From assembly GCA_902712845.1 (NCBI GenBank), contig LR743504.1, positions 1,896,001 through 1,960,000 on the forward strand: a stretch of DNA of 64,000 bases, read 5' to 3'. Position 1 is the first letter of the stretch; every line of letters starts with the position of its first letter. Positions 1-7,601 of the stretch are shown here, piece by piece. A program made the translations under genes and the position numbers. This DNA is from Methylobacterium bullatum (GTDB lineage: Bacteria > Pseudomonadota > Alphaproteobacteria > Rhizobiales > Beijerinckiaceae). The notes beneath the pieces are model-generated. The model saw nothing but the letters and a program-made list of their open reading frames with translations. It was not told the DNA's origin and did no database searches.

Positions 1-155
1 GCGTGCCGGAAATCGTGGGCCGCGTTGTGCAGCGCCATCGCCGGGGCGAAGCCGGCCATGAAAACGAGCCCGAGGCCGAGGAAAGCGGCCATGAGCACCG
101 CGCCGAGACGCTCGTTGCTACGGGTGCCGGTGAGGACGAGGGTGTTGGTGGTCAT
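1..155 (-). CDS. cbtB: Cobalt transporter subunit CbtB, 5' part only
   Basis: The gene reads leftwards off the window edge, so only about 51 codons are present. The visible protein starts MTTNTLVLTG, has one hydrophobic membrane segment at roughly residues 17-36, and then shows HNAAHDFRHA, the histidine-containing signature after the single helix of CbtB proteins. CbtB is the small membrane subunit predicted to work with CbtA in cobalt uptake for cobalamin synthesis. A GGAG sequence lies about 8 bases before the ATG. A cobalamin riboswitch lies upstream on the same strand (229-392), which fits B12-repressed cobalt uptake. The C-terminal histidine tail and any following cbtA are outside the window. 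Confidence 0.85.
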   Translation of the reverse strand, partial: MTTNTLVLTGTRSNERLGAVLMAAFLGLGLVFMAGFAPAMALHNAAHDFRH

Positions 156-228
156 CGTGTCAGGTCTCCGGCCGCCCCGCCGGCGGCGTTCGAGGATCGA
201 GCGGGAGGACGATTAGGTCCCCTTCGGA

Positions 229-392
229 GGGCAGGTCTCCTGGCTCGCGGGTCATCCGGTCCTGCCGCCTTCCCGGATCGCTCCGGTGGCCGATGGCAGG
301 CCCGTCTCCGCTCACAGTTGCGGGGGCAGCTGCGGTTTCAGGCGCGAGCCCTCACCGCATTCCCTTTTCACCCCGTCGCCGGGGCACCGTCC
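229..392 (-). promoter_or_regulatory. Cobalamin (adenosylcobalamin) riboswitch controlling cbtB
   Basis: Read on the minus strand, this stretch contains the conserved blocks of a cobalamin riboswitch in order: GGTGCC near 388, GGGTGAAAAGGGAAT, GCCCCCGCAACTGTGAGCGG (about 309-328), CCGGGAAGGC, then GATGACCCGCGAGCC and the B12 box AGCCAGGAGACCTGCC ending near 231. It lies about 75 bases before the cbtB start on the same strand, so it should reduce cbtB expression when cobalamin is plentiful. A G/C-rich inverted repeat just before the cbtB ribosome binding site (about 170-190) could be the expression platform that hides that site; this last point is inference. The element is antisense to the cobU leader and cannot control cobU directly. 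Confidence 0.93.
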
Positions 393-491
393 GAACTTCG
401 CTTCTACGCGCTCCCGGGAGCGCTGACAACGCGCTGCCAAAGCGTTTCACCACCTTTGACGGGGCAGGGCGGTTTCGCGCTAAAGGGAGCC

Positions 492-1025
492 ATGCGGCAG
501 CTTTCCCCAAGAATGACACTGGTTCTCGGCGGCGCGCGCTCGGGCAAGAGCCTGCACGCGGAGCGCCTGATCGAAGCCTGCCCCGCGCCGTGGCTCTATC
601 TCGCCACCGCGCAGGCCTGGGACGACGAGATGCGTGAGCGCGTTGCCCTTCACCGGTCGCGCCGCTCGGCCGATTGGATCACGCGGGACGTGCCGATCGA
701 CCTGGCCGAGGCCGTCGCCGCGGCGACCGGGCCGGTGCTGGTCGATTGCCTGACCCTGTGGCTCACCAACCTGATCCTGTCCGAGACGGACGTCGAGGCC
801 GCCACCGTCGCGCTGATCGAGGCCTGTGATCGGGCGCCGGGGCCGGTGGTGCTCGTCGGCAACGAGGTCGGTCTCGGCATCGTGCCGGACAACGCGCTCG
901 CCCGCCGCTTCCGCGACGCGGCCGGGCGCCTGCACCAGCGCCTCGCCGCGCGGGCCGACCATGTGGTGTTCATGGTGGCGGGACTGCCGATGATCGTGAA
1001 ACCCCAACCCGGAGCAGCCGCATGA
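492..1025 (+). CDS. cobU: Adenosylcobinamide kinase / adenosylcobinamide-phosphate guanylyltransferase
   Basis: CobU phosphorylates adenosylcobinamide and then transfers GMP to give adenosylcobinamide-GDP in nucleotide-loop assembly. The 177-residue protein is a normal family length. It shows the P-loop GGARSGKS at residues 13-20, then VDCLTLWLTN and VGNEVGLGIVP, all typical of CobU/CobP. The ATG at 492 is preceded by AAAGGGAG; reading-frame sequence upstream belongs to the riboswitch region and is not coding. The stop overlaps the cobO start (ATGA at 1022-1025), so the two genes are probably translationally coupled. The 99 bases between riboswitch and start must hold promoters for both directions. 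Confidence 0.95.
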   Translation: MRQLSPRMTLVLGGARSGKSLHAERLIEACPAPWLYLATAQAWDDEMRERVALHRSRRSADWITRDVPIDLAEAVAAATGPVLVDCLTLWLTNLILSETDVEAATVALIEACDRAPGPVVLVGNEVGLGIVPDNALARRFRDAAGRLHQRLAARADHVVFMVAGLPMIVKPQPGAAA

Positions 1026-1642
1026 GCGTTTCAGATACGAGCGACCCGGAGGCCGACCGTCACCGCGAGAAGATGGAGAAGCGCAAGGCCGTCCAGGATG
1101 CCGAGGTCGCGGGCAAGACGATCGAGAAGGGGCTTCTCATCGTCAATACCGGTCCCGGCAAGGGCAAGACCACGGCCGGGCTCGGCCTCGTCCTGCGGGC
1201 GCTCGGCCATGGCTGGCGGGTCGGCGTGGTCCAGTTCATCAAGGGCGCGTGGGACACGGGCGAGAAGCACGCGCTGAAGGCTTTCGGTGACCGGATCGAA
1301 TGGCACACGCTCGGCGAGGGCTTCACCTGGGAGACCCAGGACAAGGCTCGCGACATCGCGGCGGCCGAGCAGGCCTGGGCCAAGGCCGAGGAGCTGATGG
1401 CGGACCCGACCATCCGCCTCGTCCTCCTCGACGAGCTCAACATCGCCCTGCGCTACGATTACCTGCCCATCGATGCCGTGGTGGCTGCCTTCCGGGCGCG
1501 CCGGCCCGATCTCCACGTCATCGTCACCGGGCGCAACGCCAAGCCGGCCCTCATCGAAGCCGCCGACCTCGTCACCGAGATGGGCAGCGTGAAGCACCAT
1601 TTCTCGGCAGGCGTGAAAGCGCAGGAGGGGATCGAGTTCTGA
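1022..1642 (+). CDS. cobO: Cob(I)yrinic acid a,c-diamide adenosyltransferase
   Basis: CobO/BtuR-type ATP:corrinoid adenosyltransferase, which attaches the 5'-deoxyadenosyl group to the reduced cobalt centre. The 206-residue protein has the expected P-loop NTGPGKGKTT at residues 42-51, followed by VVQFIKGAW and LDELNIAL, which match the family. The N-terminal 30 residues are charged and rich in Lys/Glu, as in other members. It overlaps cobU by four bases. A strong hairpin follows 35 bases after the stop, so the two-gene unit probably ends here. Confidence 0.96.
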   Translation: MSVSDTSDPEADRHREKMEKRKAVQDAEVAGKTIEKGLLIVNTGPGKGKTTAGLGLVLRALGHGWRVGVVQFIKGAWDTGEKHALKAFGDRIEWHTLGEGFTWETQDKARDIAAAEQAWAKAEELMADPTIRLVLLDELNIALRYDYLPIDAVVAAFRARRPDLHVIVTGRNAKPALIEAADLVTEMGSVKHHFSAGVKAQEGIEF

Positions 1643-1677
1643 CGACTGGGCGCGGTTCCGGCCTGACCGCGCAGTGC

Positions 1678-1710
1678 GGTCGGTGGCGGGGTCAGGCCCC
1701 GCCGCCGACC
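1678..1710. terminator. 14-bp stem hairpin between convergent genes
   Basis: GGTCGGTGGCGGGG (1678-1691) pairs with CCCCGCCGCCGACC (1697-1710) around a five-base loop, with one G-T wobble. It separates cobO from the convergent gene at 1692. The stop codon of the minus-strand gene lies in the loop. There is no T tract on either side, so it is either a GC-type bidirectional terminator or a transcript-end stabiliser. Confidence 0.55.
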
Positions 1711-2342
1711 GGCTGATTCTCGTGGAGGACGAGCTTCAACGTGGCGACGAAATCCTCCAGGGCGGCGGGATCGAGGTCTCGCTGCAGTGCCCCGTGGGCG
1801 ACGGCGTTGCGCAGGCTCGCGATGGGGCGAAGCCGATCCGCCTCGTCGGGCGTCACGATGCCTTCGCCCGCGAGTTGTTCGATCAGCCGTGCGGGCGATT
1901 GAGATTGCGACAGGCGGTCTGGAATCAAGGCCCGCCCGATGGCTTCGAAGGTCGACCAGCCAAGCAGCAGAGCGGCTTCCATCTGGCCGGTCGCGATGAG
2001 GGTCTCGACCTTCGCGATCGTGCGGTCGATGATGTCGAGCGTCACGCGGTCGATGGCGGGTACGCCGCCGCCGGAGCGGGCGTAGTAGATCCGAAGCTCC
2101 CAATCGGCCACACCGAGGAAGCGGTCCGCGACCTTTTCCTGGCTTCCCGATCGCGAGCCATCCCGCACGATCTCGATGGCGAGATTCTTGGGTTTTCCGA
2201 GCGCAATCGCGTCGGGAACGTAGTCGCCCATGAAGGAGGGCAGAAGCTGACGTGAAGGGTGAGTATAGACCTCGTAGCCGGCATCCGTGAGTGCCGGGAT
2301 GATAAGGTCGAGGACCGGCCCTTCTGATTCCATACCGCTCAT
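1692..2342 (-). CDS. PD-(D/E)xK-like nuclease domain fused to a HEPN-like domain
   Basis: This 216-residue protein is not a family I can name with certainty. The N-terminal part (about 10-90) looks like a restriction-endonuclease-type fold: GYEVYTHPSR, then PDAIAL with Asp44, a strand, and AIEIVRD with Glu57. The usual Lys of ExK is not at the standard place. The C-terminal part (about 100-205) is helical and contains RNAVAH at residues 178-183, matching the RNxxxH active-site motif of HEPN domains, which are often RNases in defence systems. The start overlaps the stop of the RusA-like gene upstream (ATGA at 2339-2342), so the two are made together. The pair interrupts a cobalamin gene region. 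Domain reading is by eye; function is inference. Confidence 0.6.
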   Translation of the reverse strand: MSGMESEGPVLDLIIPALTDAGYEVYTHPSRQLLPSFMGDYVPDAIALGKPKNLAIEIVRDGSRSGSQEKVADRFLGVADWELRIYYARSGGGVPAIDRVTLDIIDRTIAKVETLIATGQMEAALLLGWSTFEAIGRALIPDRLSQSQSPARLIEQLAGEGIVTPDEADRLRPIASLRNAVAHGALQRDLDPAALEDFVATLKLVLHENQPVGGGA

Positions 2343-2785
2343 GCCAGTTCCTCGAAGGGATCGTCCGAGAGTCTTACGTATAGAATCGGCTTCTGTGCCG
2401 ACAGCGCCGCCGCCAGGACGGGGCTCGGCTGCGTGAACGAAAACACCCGCTGCGGTTCGAACTTCTGGATGACCACCCGTTCGATCTGAGAATCATCCAT
2501 GTAGATGTGCTGGTTGAGGGCATCGAGGACCAATTTGACGATATTGTCCACGTCGCCCTGTACGGGGCCGACCGGGAAGTAGAACAGCGTCACGGCGAGT
2601 TTGCCCTCGCAGGCGAAGTGGTTCTCGGGCAAGGAGCCGTCGCTTGCCGCTCGGACCTTCTGCTTCCACTGCGATTTGGAACTCGGTCGGGCCGATTGGA
2701 ACGAGACCGGTGTGCCGCTGACGAGGAACTCGATGGGAAAGATGAGCTCCACGAGAGATCGCCTGGTGTCGCGGGCTTCGGTCAC
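2339..2785 (-). CDS. RusA-family Holliday junction resolvase-like protein
   Basis: The central segment GDVDNIVKLVLDAL followed by YMDDSQI matches the RusA family, in which Asp-x-Asp and a Lys four residues on, plus a later Asp, form the active site. With the GTG start at 2785 these are Asp78, Asp80, Lys84 and Asp97/98, in about 148 residues; E. coli RusA has about 120. A longer frame reaches back to 2944 but would run through the divergent gene at 2820. A second GTG at 2752 is also possible, and neither has a clear Shine-Dalgarno sequence. RusA proteins cut four-way DNA junctions and are often phage-borne, but no phage genes are seen nearby. The overlap with the nuclease-HEPN gene suggests a joint role. 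Confidence 0.78.
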   Translation of the reverse strand: MTEARDTRRSLVELIFPIEFLVSGTPVSFQSARPSSKSQWKQKVRAASDGSLPENHFACEGKLAVTLFYFPVGPVQGDVDNIVKLVLDALNQHIYMDDSQIERVVIQKFEPQRVFSFTQPSPVLAAALSAQKPILYVRLSDDPFEELA

Positions 2786-2819
2786 GCAACTTATGCACGG
2801 CTTCGTCCGCGTGTATAGG

Positions 2820-3566
2820 ATGCCGAGAAATCGCTTTCTGATTGTGGCCCGTCGTGGCTTTCGGCGTTGCCTCGTTCCTCTCGCGGTTCTTTTGTCCGGC
2901 GCCGGTGCGGCCTCCGCGCAGTCCGGTGCATCCTGGCCGGACACCTATCTCGGCCGCGTCGAGGCGCTGGCGGTGATGGAGGGGCTGAACGCACGGCTCC
3001 TGGCGAGCCGCAGCGCCACGGCGACCCTCGAGGGCTGGTGCTCCGAGCACGGCATGGCGACCGACCCACGGCTGACGGCGACCCTCTTGCGCGACGTGGA
3101 CAAGCCGGCATCGGAAGAGACGCGGCGCCGCCTCGCCGCCGGACCTGAAACCGTCCTGAGATACCGCCGCGTCCGGCTCGCTTGTGGCGATCACGTCCTG
3201 TCCGAGGCGGACAATTGGTATGTGCCGGAGCGGCTGAACCCGGAGATGAACCGCCTGCTGGAGACGACTGATACGCCGTTCGGCAGGGCGGTCCAGGCGC
3301 TCGGCACGACCCGCCAGACCATCGGGGCGGACCGTCTCTGGCAGCCGCTGCCGCCCGGTTGGGACCAGGCGGTCCCGCCCGATCCCGCCTGCGCGCCGCT
3401 CGTGATTCCGGATCGGCTATTCAGCCATCGCGCCGTGCTGTTCACGGCCGAGCGGGTGCCGTTCTCGGAGGTGGTCGAGACCTACGCCTCCGCCATCCTC
3501 GATTTCCGCCGAGCCGTGCGGCCGCCCGATCCCGCCTGCGGCGCCGGCCCGCCGTCGCGGCCCTGA
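2820..3566 (+). CDS. Exported protein with chorismate-lyase-like fold
   Basis: A 248-residue protein with a signal peptide (basic start, hydrophobic core, cleavage near GAASAQ at about 29-34). The mature part follows the pattern of UbiC-type chorismate lyases: a strand RYRRVRLACG, then the W-Y-V-P turn (DNWYVPERL), then DTPFGRAVQAL and TRQTI, and a final pair of strands around RAVLFTAERVPFSEVVETY. UbiC is cytoplasmic and makes 4-hydroxybenzoate for ubiquinone; export argues against that role here. ATG 2820 is chosen because it gives the signal peptide; in-frame sequence upstream overlaps the divergent RusA-like gene. The fold is a by-eye call and the substrate is unknown. Confidence 0.6.
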   Translation: MPRNRFLIVARRGFRRCLVPLAVLLSGAGAASAQSGASWPDTYLGRVEALAVMEGLNARLLASRSATATLEGWCSEHGMATDPRLTATLLRDVDKPASEETRRRLAAGPETVLRYRRVRLACGDHVLSEADNWYVPERLNPEMNRLLETTDTPFGRAVQALGTTRQTIGADRLWQPLPPGWDQAVPPDPACAPLVIPDRLFSHRAVLFTAERVPFSEVVETYASAILDFRRAVRPPDPACGAGPPSRP

Positions 3567-3623
3567 CGCGGCCGTGCTAGGGCACGCCAACGCCCCTCGG
3601 CACACCGGACGAGACCCGATCGC

Positions 3624-5084
3624 ATGACTGCCCGCGCCTTCATGATCCAGGGCACCGGCTCGGATGTCGGTAAGTCGCTGATCGTGGCCGGCCTGTGCCG
3701 CGCCTTCACGCGGCGCGGCCTCGCCGTGCGACCGTTCAAGCCGCAGAACATGTCCAACAACGCCGCCGTCACCGCCGATGGCGGCGAGATCGGCCGGGCT
3801 CAGGCGCTGCAGGCGCGGGCCTGCGGGGTGGCGCCCTCCATCCATATGAACCCGGTCCTGCTGAAGCCCCAGAGCGAGACCGGCTCCCAGGTGGTGGTGC
3901 AGGGCCGGATGGTCGGCACGGCCAGGGCCCGGGATTACCAGGCCTGGAAGCCGCGCTTGCTGGCCTCTGTGCTGGAGAGTTTTTCGCACTTGAAGGCTCA
4001 AGCCGATCTCGTCATCGTCGAGGGCGCCGGCTCCGCCTCCGAGGTCAACCTGCGCCGGGGCGACATCGCCAATATGGGTTTCGCGCGGGCCGCCGATACG
4101 CCGGTGATCCTGCTCGGCGACATCGACCGGGGCGGCGTCATCGCCAGTCTCGTCGGCACCAAGGCAGTGATCGCGCCCGAGGATGCGGCCATGATCGCCG
4201 GTTTTATCGTCAACCGCTTTCGCGGCGACCCGAGCCTGTTCGCGGACGGCATGGCCATCGTGACGAAGCATACCGGCTGGCCGGCGCTCGGCCTCGTGCC
4301 GCATTTCCCCCCCGCCGCGCGCCTGCCCGCCGAGGACATGCTCGGTCTCGCGGGTTCCGCGGCCACCGCCCGCACGCGGGTCCGCGTCGCGGTGCCGGTC
4401 TTGCCGCGCATCGCCAATTTCGATGATCTCGACCCGCTGCGGGCGGAGCCGGAGGTGGAAGTGGTGCTGGTCAGGCCCGGTGAGGCGATTCCGGGGGACG
4501 TCGCCCTCGTCCTGCTGCCGGGCTCGAAGACCACGATCGACGATCTCGACGCCCTGCGCCGCGAGGGCTGGGACGTGGATATCCGCGCCCATATCCGGCG
4601 CGGTGGTCATGTGCTCGGGCTCTGCGGCGGCTATCAGATGCTGGGCCGGACGTTGAGCGATCCGCACGGGATCGAGGGGGAGCCGCGCAGCGTCGCCGGG
4701 CTCGGCCTGCTCGACGTCGAGACGGTGATGACCCCGCTGAAGCGGCTCGAAGCGGTGAGCGGCCGGACGCTGGTCGATGACCTGCCGTTCAGCGGCTACG
4801 AGATGCATGTGGGCGACACGGTGGGGCCGGATACGGTGACGCCGCTGCTGCGCTTCGCCGACGGGCGGGCGGACGGCGCCGTCTCCGCCGACGGGCGGGT
4901 CAGCGGCACCTATGTCCACGGCCTCTTCTCCAACGACCGGCAGCGGGCCGCCTGGCTCGCGCGCCTCGGGGCGGCGTCTGACGGCCATTCCTACGAAAGC
5001 GGGGTCGAGCGCGTGCTCGACGAATTGGCGCGACACATCGAGGCCCATGTCGATTGCGACCGCCTGCTGGCGCTGGCGCGTTAG
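3624..5084 (+). CDS. cobQ: Cobyric acid synthase (glutamine-hydrolysing)
   Basis: CobQ amidates four side chains of adenosylcobyrinic acid a,c-diamide with glutamine-derived ammonia and ATP. At 486 residues it has the normal length and two-part build: an N-terminal P-loop domain with GTGSDVGKS (about 10-18) and FKPQNMSNN, and a C-terminal class I glutamine amidotransferase-like domain with the nucleophile Cys334 in [11 protein letters not shown] and the His in YVHGLF. It stands alone between the exported protein and an MFS gene rather than in a tight cob operon. A long stem-loop begins at its stop codon. Confidence 0.97.
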   Translation: MTARAFMIQGTGSDVGKSLIVAGLCRAFTRRGLAVRPFKPQNMSNNAAVTADGGEIGRAQALQARACGVAPSIHMNPVLLKPQSETGSQVVVQGRMVGTARARDYQAWKPRLLASVLESFSHLKAQADLVIVEGAGSASEVNLRRGDIANMGFARAADTPVILLGDIDRGGVIASLVGTKAVIAPEDAAMIAGFIVNRFRGDPSLFADGMAIVTKHTGWPALGLVPHFPPAARLPAEDMLGLAGSAATARTRVRVAVPVLPRIANFDDLDPLRAEPEVEVVLVRPGEAIPGDVALVLLPGSKTTIDDLDALRREGWDVDIRAHIRRGGHVLGLCGGYQMLGRTLSDPHGIEGEPRSVAGLGLLDVETVMTPLKRLEAVSGRTLVDDLPFSGYEMHVGDTVGPDTVTPLLRFADGRADGAVSADGRVSGTYVHGLFSNDRQRAAWLARLGAASDGHSYESGVERVLDELARHIEAHVDCDRLLALAR

Positions 5085-5149
5085 CGGTTTCGCGGCGTAG
5101 GCTCGCCCCATAAGGCCCCCGTTCGAGGGGCGAGCCTCGAGGAAACCGC
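5084..5149 (+). promoter_or_regulatory. Long two-part stem-loop between cobQ and MFS gene
   Basis: Two nested inverted repeats: outer GCGGTTTC (5084-5091) with GAAACCGC (5142-5149), and inner GGCTCGCCCC (5100-5109) with GGGGCGAGCC (5127-5136). The right arm of the outer stem contains the probable ribosome binding site GAGGAAA of the MFS gene, whose ATG is at 5152. When folded it would hide that site; it could also act as a cobQ terminator. No ligand-binding family is recognised. Confidence 0.5.
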
Positions 5150-5151
5150 CG

Positions 5152-6495
5152 ATGACGCTGCCGCCCCCGCAGGTCGATGCGCGCCTCGCGCACGACACGG
5201 TCCGAACCGTCACGCTGCGGCTGATGCCGCTCCTCGGGCTGATGTACCTGATCGCCTATATCGACCGGCAGAACATCTCCTACGCCAAGCTCCAGATGGT
5301 CGGCGACCTATCCTTGAGCGAGACCGCCTATGGGCTCGGGGCGTCGCTGTTCTTCCTTGGCTATTTCCTGTTCGAGGTTCCCGCGAACGTCATCCTGGAG
5401 CGGGTCGGCGCGCGGCGTTGGTTTGCCCGGATCATGTTGACCTGGGGCGTGATCACGATCCTGCTCGGCTTCACTCAGAACACGGCGATGTTCTACATCC
5501 TGCGCTTCCTCCTCGGTGTGGCGGAGGCGGGGTTCTTCCCCGGCGTGCTGTTCACCCTCACCCTGTGGTTCCCGCAATCGCACCGGGCGCGCATGATCGG
5601 CTGGTTCATGATCGCGAGTGCGCTGGCCAACGCGGTCGGTGCCGCCATCGGCGGCGCCCTCCTCGATCTCGACGGGCTTCTCGGCCTCAAGGGCTGGCAA
5701 TGGGTCTTCGTGGCGACGGGCATTCCGGCCCTGATCCTCGCCCTCGTCGTGCTCCGCATCCTGCCCGACGGGCCGGAACAGGCGCCGTGGCTGTCTCGCG
5801 AGGGGCGCGACTGGTTGGCCCGCACCCTCGCCTTCGAGCGCGAGAGCGGGGGGCAGGTGGAGCACGGCAACCCCTTCGCCGCGCTCCTCGACCGACGGGT
5901 CTGGATGCTGGCCTCGGTCTACATCGCCTTCCCCCTGGCGGCCTATGGCCTGAGCTACTGGCTACCCACCGTGGTCCGGAGCTTCGAGGTGTCGAACACC
6001 GTCAACGGCTTCATCAACATCATCCCGTGGCTGATCACGGCCCTCGCCTTGTGGTGGGTGCCGCGGCGGGCGGCCCGCTCGGGCGATCAGGTCTGGCACG
6101 TGGTGGTGCCGGGCCTCGTCGCGGCGCTCGCCCTGGTGCTCAGCGTGGTGCTGCCGGGGGCGGTGCTGAAATTCGCGTGCCTCTGCGTGGCGGCGGCGGG
6201 AGTGTTCTCGGCCCAGCCCGTGTTCTGGTCCCTGCCCGCCACCTTCCTGAAGGGGGCGAGCGCCGCCGCGGGTATCGCCGCCATCAACTCGGTGGGCAAT
6301 CTCGGCGGCTTCATTGCCCAGAATGCCGTGCCCTTCATCCGCGACCGCACCGGCAGCGACCTCGTTCCCATGTACTTCCTGGCCGCCTGCCTCGCTTGCG
6401 GGGCGAGCCTGATGTTCGTGGTGCTGTCCGCCCTGCGCCGGGACGCGGCGCGCCGGAGCGTCGCGACACCGGACACCGCGCCGCGTCCGGCCTGA
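5152..6495 (+). CDS. MFS transporter, anion:cation symporter (tartrate/phthalate-type) family
   Basis: A 447-residue inner-membrane protein with about 12 hydrophobic segments. The first loop has YIDRQNISYAKLQM and the second helix region GYFLFEVPANVILERVGARRW, the signature of the ACS branch of the major facilitator superfamily, which imports organic acid anions such as tartrate, phthalate, glucarate or 4-hydroxyphenylacetate. The substrate cannot be told from sequence. Its ribosome binding site lies in the arm of the stem-loop just upstream. The stop is four bases from the stop of the convergent DUF3616 gene. Confidence 0.85.
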   Translation: MTLPPPQVDARLAHDTVRTVTLRLMPLLGLMYLIAYIDRQNISYAKLQMVGDLSLSETAYGLGASLFFLGYFLFEVPANVILERVGARRWFARIMLTWGVITILLGFTQNTAMFYILRFLLGVAEAGFFPGVLFTLTLWFPQSHRARMIGWFMIASALANAVGAAIGGALLDLDGLLGLKGWQWVFVATGIPALILALVVLRILPDGPEQAPWLSREGRDWLARTLAFERESGGQVEHGNPFAALLDRRVWMLASVYIAFPLAAYGLSYWLPTVVRSFEVSNTVNGFINIIPWLITALALWWVPRRAARSGDQVWHVVVPGLVAALALVLSVVLPGAVLKFACLCVAAAGVFSAQPVFWSLPATFLKGASAAAGIAAINSVGNLGGFIAQNAVPFIRDRTGSDLVPMYFLAACLACGASLMFVVLSALRRDAARRSVATPDTAPRPA

Positions 6496-6499
6496 CCCG

Positions 6500-7567
6500 T
6501 CAGGGCAGCGTGTATTCGAGCGGCCCGCCATCCTTGACGCTGTCGAACATGACGAGGATGCGCTTGTCGCCCAGCACAGCGACGCCTTCCGCCTTCGCGC
6601 CCTTTTCCGCCCCGGTGAGACGTCCGATGGGCTCGAGCTTCGCGTTGACGGAGGCACCGGCCGCGAACAGGCTGTAGGGCACATCGGTCTGCCCCTGAGC
6701 CGGCCCGGTGAGGACGAGGAGTCGCCCGTCGGGCAGGATGGCGAGATCGCGGATTCCGGCCCCACGCCCGACCGCGAGGGGGATCACCTGCGGGGCGGCC
6801 TTGAGCGGTTCGTGCCCCTGCGCGAACAGAGCCCCCACATCCGCCTCGACGATGAAGGTCTTGCCGTCATGGGACGGCGCGCGCAATCCGGCGAACAGGC
6901 GCGTTCCATCGACGGCGACGCCCTCGATATTCAGGCCGTTGGGCGTCGCGTCGCCGTCATCGGTCTGGAGATCCTGCGTGTAGTAGGCGCTGACGGTCTC
7001 TGCCAGACCGAGGGCGTCACCGAGGCGGTAAGTGGTCTCGACCGCACCCGGTCCCACCGGCTCGCCGGCCGCGTCGACCCTGATGCGTGCCAGCACGAAG
7101 GTGGAGAGCTTGAACTTCGCCTTGCCGCGCGAGCAGCCATGCGAGCCGACCACGTAGAAATACGGGGCGGCATAGGCGACGCCTTCGCCGTCGAGATCGT
7201 CGAACTTGCCCTCGCCGCCCGAGCATCCGTTCTTCGAGGGTGGGGTGCCCAGCGTGTTCGGGCTCGGTCCCCCGCCGACGAGGTCGATATCGGCGCCGGG
7301 CGTGATCGTGTGCCCGTCGATGGTGATGAACTGCGCGCCGGTATTCTCGTCGTTGACCACGAGGCAGCGGCGCTTGCCGTCCTTTGGCGGCATGCAGGCG
7401 ATGCCGCTGATGTCCTCGGCGGGTTTGCCGTTCTTGCCGCTCAGGCCGGACGTCATCGTGTAGGGCGGCTCCACCGGAACGAGGTCGCGCATCGCGCCTC
7501 CCGCCGCGTGGGCCGGCGCAACGGCTTCGTGAAGGAGCAGGATCGCAAGAAGACCAGTCCGTATCAT
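6500..7567 (-). CDS. DUF3616 exported protein
   Basis: A 355-residue protein with a short signal peptide ending near AHAAG (residue 22). The body matches DUF3616: DISGIACMP near the start, a central NIEGVAVDGTRLFAGLRAP segment typical of a beta-propeller blade, and RDLAILPDGRLLVLTGP near the end. Four cysteines (IACMP, RRCLV, NGCSG, HGCSR) are placed for disulfides in the periplasm. The biochemical role of the family is not known to me. It follows cobD on the same strand 34 bases downstream and may share its transcript, but nothing in the protein points to cobalamin. Confidence 0.75.
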   Translation of the reverse strand: MIRTGLLAILLLHEAVAPAHAAGGAMRDLVPVEPPYTMTSGLSGKNGKPAEDISGIACMPPKDGKRRCLVVNDENTGAQFITIDGHTITPGADIDLVGGGPSPNTLGTPPSKNGCSGGEGKFDDLDGEGVAYAAPYFYVVGSHGCSRGKAKFKLSTFVLARIRVDAAGEPVGPGAVETTYRLGDALGLAETVSAYYTQDLQTDDGDATPNGLNIEGVAVDGTRLFAGLRAPSHDGKTFIVEADVGALFAQGHEPLKAAPQVIPLAVGRGAGIRDLAILPDGRLLVLTGPAQGQTDVPYSLFAAGASVNAKLEPIGRLTGAEKGAKAEGVAVLGDKRILVMFDSVKDGGPLEYTLP

Positions 7568-7601
7568 TGCCGCCCGCCCCTTCGAATGTCAGTGATCGAA
7601 A

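Noticed and set aside
3-491. Open frame running in phase into cobU from the left edge
   Set aside because: It crosses the cobalamin riboswitch and the antisense cbtB gene and is Arg/Gly-rich without domain signs. The ATG at 492 with AAAGGGAG and the family start explain cobU.
393-491. Riboswitch controlling cobU
   Set aside because: The only riboswitch consensus is on the minus strand, so it is in the wrong orientation for cobU.
1692-2785. Prophage remnant indicated by RusA
   Set aside because: RusA is common in phages, but no integrase, structural or lysis genes, attachment-site repeats or tRNA flank it.
3417-5213. 598-codon minus-strand frame
   Set aside because: Antisense to cobQ, which is certain; no protein-like features.
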